From: Porphyra umbilicalis
Taxonomy: Eukaryota > Rhodophyta > Bangiophyceae > Bangiales > Bangiaceae
Length of the DNA stretch: 64,000 bases
Assembly (NCBI GenBank): GCA_002049455.2
Contig: KV918801.1
Location: forward strand, 248,001 to 312,000
Direction of reading: 5' to 3'
Shown here in pieces: positions 10,681-21,527 of the stretch. The translations under genes and the position numbers were made by a program. The notes under the pieces were generated by a model that was not told the origin of the DNA, made no database searches, and was given only the letters and a program-made list of their open reading frames with translations. Numbering within the stretch: position 1 is the stretch's first letter; every line of letters starts with the position of its first letter.

Positions 10681-12443
10681 ATGAAACGGAAAATCACATC
10701 CGGATCCGCCGCCGGATCGTCATCTCTCTCGCCCTTGCACTCGTCTACCTTCCCCTCCCCACCCACTATGGCCACCAAAGCCTCTGTCTCGCGTGTGATC
10801 GACACCTTTGCCTCAGGGGGAACCCTCAAGGTGGCCTTGGAACATGTCACAGCCGAGACAGGTCTCTCCACGGCCGCCCTACGAATGGCCTATCACCGCT
10901 CCCCGTCGGGCGTACGCCGCCTCCACAGCAACTGCGCCCTGAAGACCCACGAGCATGACATGCTGGTAGGAGTGGCTCAGGCATTTAGCCTGAACAACTT
11001 CCTCCTCTTGGGTGCCCAAATTCGTGCCGTCGTCAAGCGGCGGTGGGACAAGGACGTCTCCCAGCCGTGGGTCACCCGCTGGGTCCGACACCACCGCCAT
11101 CAACTCTCCCTCCGGGCGTGTAAATCGCTGGCTGACAAGCGGGCGGGCCCCGAGGTTATGAAGGGGACCAAGGCCTTCTGTGGGGGGCTGAAAACTTTCT
11201 GGAACACCACTCTTTCACCCGCGCCTCGGTGTTCAACTATGACGAGACGCGGGTCACCCAAAGCGGCGGCAAGTTGGTGGTCAAGCGCATTGAGGAGAGG
11301 AAGAAGGCGCGCTCTAACGCTTCAACAACTCGTAAGGCAACTTTTATACGCCTCTTGACATTTGTATCGGCGGCAGGCGACGTCTTCATGAGCGTTTTTG
11401 TCATAACGACAAATTTGGCGACAGTGATGCTGTCCCCGTCGACTGGTGCCTACACGTGGCCCCCCGGTCATCCCGGCGCTGCTGGCCTCGCTTTTTCTGC
11501 TGGTCAAAGACCGGTTACCTCGATAGGGAGCTTGGTTGGCGCGGTCGTGGACACGTTTGTTGCCGAGTGGGAGGTCCGCAACCCTGGTGTCCCTGCCATC
11601 CTGTTTGATGACCAGCTCGGCGTCTATCGGCATCCGGACGTTGCGGAAAGGGCGCTGGACAAGGCTGCCTACCTGTGTTTTCTCCCTAAGAACACGTCAC
11701 ACGTCATTCAGCCCCTTGACGAGGCGCCATCTGCCAGCGTCGAGTCGTTTGTGGCGGCCGCGGCACAGCACGGGGCGATTGACGGCGTGCTGAGCAACGA
11801 GGGAACCGCGAACGTGCTACTTCACGCAGCCTTCACTGCAGAGGCTCGAGCATTCTCAAGGGCGTCCATTGTGGGTGCATTCCGCAGGTGTGGGCTGTGG
11901 CCCTTCGTACCTGGACGTATGATTTCCCAAGTGGCCGATGCTTTTGGAATGGGGCACTCGGACAAGTCCACCAGGGGTTTCGCGGCTACTGCTGCAGCTG
12001 ATGTCATCCAGAAAGCCTCCAGTCGCGCCAAGATTGCAAAAACGCGGTCGTCTATGGGTTCAGCGGTGGTCCAACGCTCCGTTTTGCATGCAACCGACGC
12101 GTTGTTGAAGCAGAGCCGGGACAATGCTGCAAACAAGGCCTCTGAGGACGCGGTCAAGGCGGCTAAGGCCGTCATACGGGCCCACAAGAAGCTCAAGAGG
12201 GTGGACGACGCCGAGGCGGCTGCCGCTGCCCGTATCGCCAACCTCTGCAAGGTGTGCAGATGTCGTACAGGCCGCGGCGGGAAGGGGTGGGCCGGGTGTC
12301 ACTGTGGCTCATTTTGGGCGTGCCCGGCGTGCACCAACACGGCGCAATCAACTTCCGTGCTGAAAGGGCACCTCGAGGAGTGCCCTGGGACCGACTCGGA
12401 CGAGTGTAGTAGCGAGGGAACGGTTGGAAGTGAGGAGGCGTAG
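10681..12443 (+). CDS. pogo/Tigger-like DDE transposase with one frameshift
   Basis: This nuclear DNA transposase cuts and reinserts its own element at TA. The start is the ATG at 10681, with a second in-frame ATG near 10768. Order: an N-terminal helix-turn-helix (GLSTAALRMAYHRSPSG), a CENP-B-type helix-turn-helix ending VTRWVRHHRHQLSLRACKSL (about 10960-11120), then the catalytic core with FNYDETRVTQ (first Asp), ILFDDQLGVYRH (second Asp) and LPKNTSHVIQPLD (third Asp). After an Ala/Lys-rich helical region comes a Cys cluster (CKVCRC...CHCG..WACPAC, 12250-12340), probably zinc-binding. Frame 1 runs to about 11185 and frame 3 continues from there (ENFLEHHSFTRASV). The break is at the G6 run at 11181-11187, so a one-base indel or sequencing error explains it. 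Otherwise the protein of about 585 aa is intact. Confidence 0.82.
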
Positions 12444-12549
12444 CCGTTTGGGTCCTTTACTACTCGGTTCCAGATGTGATTTTCAGTTACAATTTGTGAT
12501 TTTTCGAAATTGACTGATAGAGATTCTCCGTAGTGCCTCTGTGGGAATA

Positions 12550-12680
12550 CAGTGCGTTCTCGTTATAAGAGACAGCTGATTCGGCTCAATATGAAGAAAA
12601 CGTGGCCCACACGGACTGGAATGGAAGACTCGCGACCCATATTCTTTTGTAAACGAATCTCTTATAACGAGAACGCATTG
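12550..12680 (-). mobile_element. 131-bp MITE, CAGTGCGTTCTCGTTATAAG family, copy 1
   Basis: Its termini are CAGTGCGTTCTCGTTATAAG and the inverse CTTATAACGAGAACGCATTG, flanked by TA on both sides (12548-12549, 12681-12682). It lies inside the right end of the pogo-like element. Two further copies are at 24109-24370. A TA duplication is typical of Tc1/mariner-derived MITEs. Confidence 0.88.
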
Positions 12681-12853
12681 TACTGGCGAGCCACAAAAGA
12701 GGCCCACCGCCAGAGACGTCGAGGCGAGCCCAAGTTTCAGACGTAATCTGCTTAGTTTTGGCTCTGCCTTTGGAGAGCCAGTGACAGCACCACACGATGC
12801 GCACACGTGGCCGCTCATTTGGACGGCTGGCTCCATTGGTGGAGATGCTCGTA

Positions 12854-13117
12854 TCCAGGGGTGCATAGCAAAGGAACCTATTGCCGATCCCACAATTTTA
12901 AGAGGACGACAACTGCTCCTCAGTTACCTGTTTTCAACATGTTACCGAGCAGCTCATCGGAGTATCAAGAACTGCACATGACTTTCCAGCAGTGTTCGAC
13001 ACTTCTGAAGAACCGAGGCACTAATGAGCTTTCCCATAAATTGTGAGCTCGTTGAATTCTCAACAAGCAGTGCAATGCTCTGCGCGCCAGTGAACAAAGC
13101 AGGCCGGAGTCCCGACA
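12854..13117. other. spacer between pogo-like element and retrotransposon
   Basis: I see no gene or repeat here. Confidence 0.5.
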
Positions 13118-13122
13118 ACCAT

Positions 13123-13516
13123 TGTAGCATATCCCTGCTCGCAATTGGCAAGTTGCCACAGGTAGCCCCCTTGACTGGCCAAAGCCCATGTACTGAGGGA
13201 ATTGGCCTGTGGCATGCCCTGTGGGGGGATACTTCCGCAATGTTCATTTCTTTTTGTTTGTGTGCTTGCCTACCTTATTTGTCTGCCGGCACTCATTACG
13301 ATCGATTGCGATCGGACGGTCAATCGACCGGTGCCCTCGTTTATATTAAATCACCATGGGTCCGGGGTCGCCGTCGTGGCCACCACCCGGCTTCCCATCG
13401 GATGCCCTTCAACGAAAGGTCTTTCTTCCTCGCCATGACAGCGATAGAACTCGCTCTATTGCTTGGCTACGGTCGGTCCCCATACACTGGAAATTGAACC
13501 AACGTTATTACTACCA
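13123..13516 (+). repeat. 5' LTR
   Basis: Starts TGTAGCATATCCCTGCTCGC and ends CTACCA, matching 22878-23280 over its full length. A TATA-like ttatattaaa at 13341-13350, conserved in the 3' LTR (tttatattaaatatata), is a candidate promoter for the genomic transcript. Confidence 0.9.
13341..13350 (+). promoter_or_regulatory. candidate TATA box of the LTR promoter
   Basis: The AT-rich ttatattaaa stands out in a GC-rich setting and is conserved in both LTRs. Its role is inferred from position in the LTR. Confidence 0.4.
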
Positions 13517-13518
13517 TA

Positions 13519-13536
13519 TTTGGTGGAGCAGCAGGG
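13519..13536 (+). other. candidate primer binding site
   Basis: ttggtggagcagcagggg directly follows the 5' LTR, where the tRNA 3' end (ending CCA, complementary to TGG) would pair. I could not assign the tRNA. Confidence 0.4.
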
Positions 13537-13748
13537 GACACCCTCGCCTTCAGCGTGTCTTTCGACACGGTATTTTCGAGAGCTTTATCGCTGCCTCGTG
13601 GCAATGTAACGGTGTCGATACGATCGCTTGGCGCGCGGCGCGTTAGCTATCGACTTGTAGGCGTGGTGCCACGGGCATCACGGTTGTGATCTGAGACTTT
13701 GACGCACGGGGCGTTAGCCAAATCGCAACACTTTGTTCAGGTCCCAGT

Positions 13749-15395
13749 ATGTCTACTGGTGGTACCGGCGGCACTTGGCGAGCCAGAGACGGCAAGCTGC
13801 CAGCTGGCTATGAGCCGCCGGGCGAGTGACAAGGCACTCCTGCCGCCTCCGACGCCCCAACGGACGGTGCTCCTACTCCTCCCATCACTGCGGATCAAGC
13901 CGCCTCTGGGCAAATGCAGGTGGTAGAGAGCCTGAAGGCGGCCGTTGAAGCACTTTAACGATGCCTAACGGCTCAAGAACAGAATAACGAGTCTCTTGCG
14001 CGAGCCAATGAACAGTTGGTCGACGACGTCGAGGCCCTGCGCAAGGTCGACTCCCACGGGGAGGAACGCCGTGTGGCTGAGTCTCGCTGTCAGTCGGGCG
14101 ACAAGACCAAGAATGTGAAGAAGACGAGCAAGGTGACTAAAAGCAAGTCTGTCCGCAAGAACGATCCGGCTAACGCCGTGCCTTCCTCATCTTCCTATGA
14201 TTCTTCCTCCGGGTCAAACCCGACGTCGTCGGACAACGGCAACTCCAACGCGACGGACACGTGCTCTCCAGACGGTGGCCACGGGCCGCCAGGCCAGCCG
14301 TCGCCCCCAAGTGGGTCCTCGCCGAGCGACAGCTCGAGCGAGTCGGACGCAACAGCGCGCAAGCGCTCAGCGACCCCCACCCAACGGAAGGAGCGACTTG
14401 AGAAAGCCGATACGATCAAGGTGATCTACCCTGCTAATAGCGGCTTCAAGTCCCTCCTGTACTACAGGACGTACTTCCTGATCCGCCTTCAACTGACGTA
14501 GACGCCTACGAAGGCACAACGGTCACATCGTCTCAACAAACGTGTAGACGGAGCGTTCGCTGGGCAAAAGGCATTCTAGGGAGCCCTGCCCTTGGGAATC
14601 TTTACGTTCTTGACGACCTTCCGCCGCGCTTGCGATGCGGCTGAGCTGACGCACGGTCAAGCCTTTCCGCTGATGGTCTTCCGACTAGCCGGCACCTCCA
14701 AGATGGCCTTCTCCGGCGCACTTAAAAGCACTCTCGGACGTCAGCGTTATGTCATCCGTACATACGCAGATGCCGTCAACTCGCTTCTTTCGAAGTACGC
14801 GACACACGCAACTATGGCTAACGCCTACCAAGATATCATTTCGATAAAGCAACAAGACAACGAGGCGCCCACGGTCTTTGGTCACCGCGTGGAAACGCAA
14901 TGCGATCGTTCAATTGGTTGTTTCAACAACCAAGCCGTTAAGGACGTCCTCATAACGGGTCTTTCGGACCTTGAGCAAGCGCACGTTCTGGTCTTGAATG
15001 ACAGATTCCCGGATCGGACTCTGTAAGAGACGGTTGCTACCGCCCAGTTGTAAGGGGACGGCACCAACGAGCTGCGCTTGCAGCTCAAAATGACCCGCCC
15101 AACGGCAATCAAAGTCGCTTACGCGACCCAGGACCAGCGGACGACGACGGAACGACCGTTCACAACGGCTCGCACCCCGCCGCCCCCTTGGGCCGCCGTC
15201 TCTCAAGCCAATCGGGCTGACATCTGTTACATTTGTAACAGGCCGGGGCACTTTGCCGCACAGTGTGCCGAGCCATATCGCCCTCGCGAGCGTCGCCAAC
15301 CGCATTTTGGCGTTCATGCCATTGCAGACGGTGACGCCGAGAAAGATGAGATCGAGCATCCGGCTGACGCAGTCGAGGACTCGAAGAACGCCTGA
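13749..15395 (+). pseudogene. gag: retrotransposon gag (capsid/nucleocapsid)
   Basis: Gag would form the particle that packages the RNA. From the ATG at 13749 a single frame runs 1.65 kb with no frameshift but with in-frame stops at 13827, 13956, 14499, 14577, 15024 and about 15051. The first third is coiled-coil-like (NNESLARANEQLVDDVEAL), then a Ser/Asp-rich linker (14190-14370), then a helical capsid-like core (14592-15020), and a CCHC zinc knuckle CYICNRPGHFAAQC at 15225-15266 that would bind the RNA. The pol frame opens within the last 30 bp, which would suit -1 frameshifting. Confidence 0.75.
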
Positions 15396-18300
15396 GCCGG
15401 GTGCCCGACTTGGGGTTGCCCGTCGAAACGCGAAAGCGTACGGTGCCAAGATTGTTTCGCCGCGCCGTACGGCACTACGAGATCGCCGCCACTCTTGGCC
15501 CGGTCATGCGTGTGATGCGGAACTGCCGCCCTGTGCTGGACACGGGCGCCGGGGTGAACATAGTGCGAACTAGTGTTCTCCCTGCAAACTGGATGGCTTA
15601 CGCCAAGAAGTTGACCACGCTTCCACGCATCCGAGATGCCAACAACAATCGTCTCGTGACGAAGTATGCCAGGCATCTGCATGTAGACACCGGAGGTGTG
15701 CGTCTATTTGACAGATTCCTCGTTTCCGACAACTTGTCCGTCTCGTGCATCCTTGGCACCGAGTTCATTGAACAAAACATCGAGGCGATCTCACCGCGTT
15801 TTCGTAAGATCGTCTGGCAGGAACACGTGCGCTGCAGGGAGGAGCTTCCTCGGCCAAAGCCGATCTTGGCTTGTCTTAACGACAGTGCCTGGGACTGCTA
15901 TTGGCAAAACAAACCCACAAGGGTGCGAGCCTGTAAACAGGTACGTGTCGACGGACAACAAGAGGAGTGGATCATGGCCACATGCGACACCCGCGGTATG
16001 GTTACCATCACACCGAACGCTCGGTTATGTTGACATAAGTCAATGGCGGTCACCCGCTGCCTGGCAATCGTCAAGCCCGTCGAACCCTTCTTAGTCAAGT
16101 TATGCTACCTTGGCAAAGACCAAGTCATCGTTCGCAAGAACTCAACCTTGGGGTTTGCAGAACCCTACCAAGGGCCGATGTTGGCCGCCTTCTTGGATGA
16201 AAATCATCCAAAAGATGGTACCGATACTTCATCGGACGACGCGAGTCGTGACCCACTCGAGGACCTCAACCTCATTGAGGCCCCCGGGTACCTGCACAAG
16301 CAGATTCGAGACATGCTCAAGACGCATTCGTCGATGTGGGATGGAACCCTTGGCGTCATCCGTGCTACGGAGCACGCCATCGTCACTCTCCCAGACGCTC
16401 TGCCCATACGGGCCCAGCCCTACCGGACCGGGCCGTTCAAACAGCTGATCATCGCTGATCAGATCAACAAGATGTTGAAGCTCAACGTCATTACCCCCAG
16501 CCATAGTGCTCGGGCGAGCCCCGTGGAAATTGTACCAAAGAAGAACGGCAAAGCCCGATTCTGTGTCGACTATCGTCGGTTAAACAACATCACCCAGAAG
16601 GATGCTTATCCCTTGCCTCGGATGGAAGACTGCTCCTTGGGAGATGCCCAGGTGTTCACGTCTCTCGACTTCACCGCGCGGTACTGGCAAGTGCCATTAC
16701 GTAAGGAAGACCAAGAGAAGACGGCGTTCACAACGCATTGTGGTATAAACCACTGGGTATCAATGCCATTCGGCTTGACGAACGCGCCCGCTACCTTTCA
16801 CCGCGCGTTGGATATCATCCTTTTGGGCTTAAAGTGGCAGATATGCCTCGTGTACTGAGACGATGTCATAATCTTCTCCTCGAACGCGCAACAACACGTC
16901 AAATACGTTGACACGGTTCTGCACCGTCTACGCGAAGCCGGGGTTACCCTGAACTTGGAAAAGTGCACATTGTTCTCCGACGCTGTCGAGTATCTCGGAC
17001 ACATTGTCCGCCCCGGGCAACTGCGCGTGCATAACAAAAACGTGGATGCTATGAAGCACGCCAAGTTCTCAGTGACCAAGACCCAGCTGAAAAGCTTCTT
17101 GGGCATGTGCAACGTCTATTGACGTTTTGTCAAGAACTTCACCAAACGAGCGAAGCCCCTGAACGCCCTGGCTAGGGCCGAGATCCCACCGGATCTACCA
17201 CCGCCGACGGACGTGGCCATCGCCGCATTCGAAGACCTTCGCAACGCACTATTGTGCCTACCGGTACATGCCCTGCCAAGAGCCAACGGGAAGCTCGTCG
17301 TCGACGATGACGCATGTGCCGACCAAGTCGGTTGTACTCGAAGGCCTTGGCGTCGTGTGGGCTGTCTTCAAGTTGAGGCACTTCCTCGACGGGTAACGGT
17401 TCCGCATCCGAACGGATCACCAAGCACTTAGCTGGATCTACAGCACAACCGACTCAGGCGGACACTTGATGAGATGGCGACTTCGCCTTTCCGAATACAC
17501 ATTCGATATGGTTTATAAACCAGGTGCATCGCACCACTTGCCGGACTTCCTGTGGCGCGCCTTCACGGTGGCGCCGCCAGAAGATGTCCATGATGATATA
17601 CTTCTCCTGGAATTGGCCGAGACGGCCAACGGCTTAAGAACGGGGAGGTACATAGGTACCGACACACCGGAACCGGTGGAGTTCGACGATGTTGTCGAAG
17701 CACAAGAAACAGACGACTTCTGCGTCGAGATGTCCACCCGCGTGGAGCGCGGATTGGCCAAGGCCTTCTTCCGCAACGAGCATCACGCTCTGTATCGCCG
17801 GACGCCTTACGGCAACCAATTGGTTATACCAAAATCATTACGCGAACGCGTGTTAACACTCGAGCATTACGCCACAGTGGCAGCCCATTCTGGTATGAGG
17901 CGGATGTATTACACCATGCGAAAGGCATATCACTGGCCTTGTATGGTAACGGACATCCACACCACCATCACCAAGTGCACGACTTGTGCTTAAAACAGCC
18001 TCGCCTTGCGGCGACACACCACACCATTCACGCTGTTCCCGGATACTGAGCTTCTCACGGAACTGTTCGTCGACATCTTTGGGCCCATCTCGGCATCCCA
18101 GAAGGGCAATCGCTTTATATTGGTTATCACCGACCGCTTGGCCAAGCTCACCAAGTGCGTCGCCTTACGAAGAATTACGGCCATGTCCGTGGCGTCAGCC
18201 ATCATCGACGCGTGGGTGTCCGCCTACAGGCCACCGGACCGGATCCTATCGGACCAAGGGCCCCAGTACATTTCGAACTTCTTCATCTCTGTGATGAAAA

Positions 18301-19159
18301 TGCTTGGCATTGAAACGGTTGGCACCACGGCGTATCACCCACAAACCAATGGGCAAGCTGAACGGTACAACCGTACCATGGCTACTCAGCTGCGACACTA
18401 CGTCGCTGATGACCCATCGCGATGGGACGAGCTACTCCCGGTCATCATCATGGCATATAATAGCCAAACGCACCGGTCTACGGGTATCGCTCCATTTGAG
18501 CTCGTTATCCCAAGGCGGATCCCCAACGTCACGGCTCGCAGCTCACCCCCGGACACTCCGCTGTCCAATAAGGGAACGCTCTATGATGGGTCACCCCTAG
18601 CTCGCAAACGCGAGTTCATGATCTGCCTTCGCAGGCAGATCCCCGTCGTCGTCGAGGCCTTGCGTAAGACGCAGCAACGTTACAAACGTAACTTTGACCA
18701 CCGGGTCGCAACCCGCAATGCGGACGTCCAGATCGGCGACTACGTACACACGACCAACCACGATCGGCAAAACAAGCTGGAAAGCAAGGCCATTGGACCC
18801 TTCGTGTTCGCTGATGCGGATGCGGATTTCTCCACGTTCGTCATTGACGTTGACGGGGAGGAAAAACGCGTCAGCACTGACCATGTCACCCCAGCTCCTC
18901 GTCCAATGACGACGGACACGGTGCCGCACCCCCTGCTCTATGGTCTCGACCAACGCAAGCCACCCCGGGCAATCGCCGAAGAGTCCGTGAATGACAAACT
19001 CTTAGGCTTACGCCAGACGGGTGACAGCTATAGCGCTAAGGTGCACTGGTTTGACTACGGGTCAAAGGACGACACCTGAGAACCCCTGGAGAACCTCCCA
19101 CGCAACATGGTGGGGCGCTTTCTTCGACAGAAGAAGAAGCATGGACCGGGGTTTGAGTA
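15365..19159 (+). pseudogene. pol: retrotransposon pol: protease, RT, RNase H, integrase, chromodomain
   Basis: Domains in order: aspartic protease with VLDTGAGVNIV (15533-15565) and the ILGTEFI flap partner; reverse transcriptase with KNGKARFCVDYRRLNN, SLDFTARYWQV, MPFGLTNAPATF and the catalytic box VY-stop-DDVIIFS (16850-16875); RNase H, partly deleted near 17320, with RIRTDHQALSW; integrase zinc finger (LEHY...HSG...CTTC, about 17850-17990); integrase core D,D,E (FVDIFGPI, LSDQGPQYIS, NGQAERYNRT); and a chromodomain-like end with VHWFDYGSKDDT-stop-EPLENLP (19035-19120). Stops in frame: TGA at 16031, 16856, 17120 and 19077, TAA at 17397 and 17991. The only frame change is the RNase H deletion. 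The stop at 19077 sits where chromodomains have Trp. Confidence 0.88.
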
Positions 19160-19371
19160 GCAAATTTCAACTCGGCAAATTCGCCGACAAGCCGGTCTCA
19201 CAACCGTGGTCAACAACGTCATGGACTCCACGTAGATACCCACTATCCAACATGTCCATGATACCGGTGACAGAGTTATCCATGCCAATGTTTCGTTGAC
19301 AGCTGTAACTAACGCCGCCGCAATTACGGACATAATTTTCTGTCGCGTCGCTTAAGTTGACTCTGCCCTCT

Positions 19372-19662
19372 ATGACGCGCAACTTTGCGTATGACCCGCA
19401 ACTTTCCTTGCGGTATTTCCCTCGGCTGAACCGTGCTTACGGTCCGTACACCTACGTGTGGCCAAAATCCGAGCAAGCGACAATAATCGAAGCCGATCGC
19501 TCGATACCAGTGCTCCCCAACGGGTTCCTTGTACCACCGGTACAGCACTTGGATTCAATCCTTCGTTGCATGGTGACGATCACCGAGGAAGCGACCGTGG
19601 TCATCCCACAATGGACAAACACCAGTTGGTACGCAACCGCCATACGCGCATGTTTCGAGTAG
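19372..19662 (+). CDS. small downstream frame resembling the NPPW/PxW module of DIRS- and algal Ty3-like elements
   Basis: An ATG at 19372 opens 96 codons after the chromodomain. The sequence FPRLNRAYGPYTYVW, then GFLVPPVQHLDSILRC, then ATVVIPQWTNTSWY is laid out like a module found in DIRS and some Ty3-like polyproteins, where a LPRFN..Y region is followed by YxNPPW..L..V and VAPxWPxxPWW. The similarity is recalled from family knowledge, not searched. Here NPPW is replaced by VPPV. It may be a remnant of a third retrotransposon reading frame. Confidence 0.4.
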   Translation: MTRNFAYDPQLSLRYFPRLNRAYGPYTYVWPKSEQATIIEADRSIPVLPNGFLVPPVQHLDSILRCMVTITEEATVVIPQWTNTSWYATAIRACFE

Positions 19663-19868
19663 GAAGTACTTTTATCAACAGATGCAATGGATACGAATCC
19701 CACACCATGGGCCATGCTGGCATGCCACTTTCTCCATCGCTATCATGATTAGCAGAAAAACTGAAAAGTGGATACGAACATGTCAAACGACAACACAACC
19801 ACCAGACGAAGAAACGTCAACACCGTGAAGGCGTAAGCCCCCGACATTCACACAACCTCCCGCCGGGG

Positions 19869-20927
19869 TCAGCCGAGCAAGTCACTTAGCAGTGAACCGT
19901 ACTCCTCCTTTTCCTCATCGCTGCGACGCGAGTCGCGACGGTAAAGGTGGCGAGAGACAACGCTGGCCCCCGACTCCTGCGAGACGCTCCGCGCGCGCAT
20001 GTTGCGTGCCGACGACGGGGTCCCACCCGAAGGCCCCCTGTCCACATGGGCACGAAGGCCCAGGACGCTCTGGGCGTTGAAGCGCGTCGGTGCTATCGCC
20101 TCCTCTGGCTGAACAGCCTTGAGGTGCTGAGCAAAGCGCTCGTAGTTGGCATCGCCATCAACGGCGCAAGCCACGACCTGCCCAATAATGGCGAAGGCCG
20201 ACTCAACCCCTCGCCCGTCCGCTTGCTCCACAGAACGGCGCGAGCCGGTCACTTGATCCACCCAGGCATGAGACACCGCTGACATAGCAGCCCCACAGGG
20301 TGCACGAAGGCGCACATCGCGCACGCGCGCCGACTCAAACAGGGCAACCGCCGCGGAGGAAGAGGCATTCGTCGGCGAAGTGGCCTCGACTGCACGTGGC
20401 GGCGATATCGACCGCGAGCGATCGCGACGCGGCGACCGCAAGCGATCGCGACGCGGCAAACGTGGTCGGTGGTAACCACAACGATCGCCACCAATGGCAT
20501 CAGCTTCTTCCGGATGGGTCTGTCGACCGCGATGCCACCCCTCGAGGTGGCTCGGAGGAACCGGTGCCACATGGGCAGGCGCCTTCGGGTCAGGTGCCCA
20601 GTTGAAGTCAACACACGCGTGTCGAAGGCAAAAGCCGAACCCCTTGGTCCCATCGACCGTCACGCGCACGCGTCGCGCTTCGCCGGTTTCTTGGTCCCGA
20701 CGGACCACGTCCTGAAGGACGACCCTCCGCGGGAACACGTCCATGGCTCGGCGCATCTTGCCATACAAGGCATGCGCCGCCTCGCCGTCAGGCGCCTCGC
20801 GCAGTTTAGACAAGTCCAGGACGTCAGAGTGACGAAGTGTCGTCTCGTCCAGACGGACAAAGATCTTGTCCTCTTGAATGGTGCGAACCCACGCGGCAAT
20901 CAGATTGCAGTAGTACTCCGAGTACAT
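19869..20927 (-). CDS. antisense ORF inside the retrotransposon, 352 aa
   Basis: A true ATG at 20927 opens 352 codons on the strand opposite to gag-pol, between the integrase end and the 3' LTR. The N-terminal ~120 residues look like folded protein (YYCNLIAAWVRTIQEDKIFV; VDGTKGFGFCLRHACVDFNW). The middle is Arg/Ser-rich (RRDRLRSPRRDRSRSISPP), encoded by a repeated cgacgcgg motif, and the C-terminus is charged. Antisense ORFs in this position are known in plant Ty3/gypsy lineages such as Grande and Ogre. I do not recognise the protein itself. Confidence 0.5.
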   Translation of the reverse strand: MYSEYYCNLIAAWVRTIQEDKIFVRLDETTLRHSDVLDLSKLREAPDGEAAHALYGKMRRAMDVFPRRVVLQDVVRRDQETGEARRVRVTVDGTKGFGFCLRHACVDFNWAPDPKAPAHVAPVPPSHLEGWHRGRQTHPEEADAIGGDRCGYHRPRLPRRDRLRSPRRDRSRSISPPRAVEATSPTNASSSAAVALFESARVRDVRLRAPCGAAMSAVSHAWVDQVTGSRRSVEQADGRGVESAFAIIGQVVACAVDGDANYERFAQHLKAVQPEEAIAPTRFNAQSVLGLRAHVDRGPSGGTPSSARNMRARSVSQESGASVVSRHLYRRDSRRSDEEKEEYGSLLSDLLG

Positions 20928-20972
20928 GACCCTCTAAGCAGAGCTATACTCGTTTCGCAACGTGCCCGCCAG

Positions 20973-21527
20973 CTACGACACCACCACCGGTGCCGCCACC
21001 CAAAGATCCGCCTTGGGCTCCCAATCAGGGACTGGCGGAAGCCAACGAGACAGGTCAAATGTCTTCGGCGCCCGGAGGAATCCAGGTGACCACTCCGTTG
21101 GCAGTAGCCCGCGCCCGCGGAAGAACCGCGTGGCCGCCGCTCGGCGATGGTCGGTCGCGGATAGGGGCAGCCGAGGAGGGTTCCGTAGCTCGCTCATGCC
21201 AGGGATTAGATCTTCTTCGACCGCGTCGTTCTCCTCCGCCGCCGCCAGCGTAAGCTGATCCGGGTACTCCGCCAAACCGGCGTCGTGGCCAATTGGTACC
21301 GTGAGGTGCGTTGCCACCGAGCGCTCTAGGAAAACGGCCTCCGGCCAGTTTCGCAACAAGCGGCGAAGCGAGATGGCCGACACCTCGAAAGTCTCGGTCC
21401 CCTCACTGGAAACAACAGAGCGCTGGTGTACACCAAACGGTGGAAGGGGTGCAACGGCACTTGGTACCGAATGACCTCGTCGCAGGACGAAATGACCTCG
21501 TATGTACGCTGTGCCCCTGGTTCCCAA
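20973..21527 (-). pseudogene. upstream continuation of the antisense frame
   Basis: This lies in the same frame as the 352-aa antisense ORF, separated only by two TAG codons within 45 bp. Together the frame covers about 1.66 kb with no shift. Segments such as FEVSAISLRRLLRNWPEAVF and LIPGMSELRNPPRLPL look protein-like. The left-hand limit shown is TTG, not a start, so the true 5' end is unknown. Confidence 0.4.

Larger units (their letters stand above)
10364..12850 (+). mobile_element. pogo-like Tc1/mariner-superfamily transposon
   Basis: This 2,487-bp element starts GAGCATCTCCACCAATGG and ends CCATTGGTGGAGATGCTC, an inverted repeat, with GTA immediately outside both ends (10361-10363, 12851-12853). 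GTA contains the TA duplicated by pogo-type transposases. Inside it carries one transposase gene with a single frameshift and, near the right end, a 131-bp MITE that inserted later at 12550-12680. Confidence 0.85.

Noticed and set aside
16031-19079. TGA reassigned to an amino acid in this organism
   Set aside because: The TGA positions replace different residues (Arg, Trp, Leu-like), TAA and TAG also interrupt the same element, and the intact genes end at ordinary stops.
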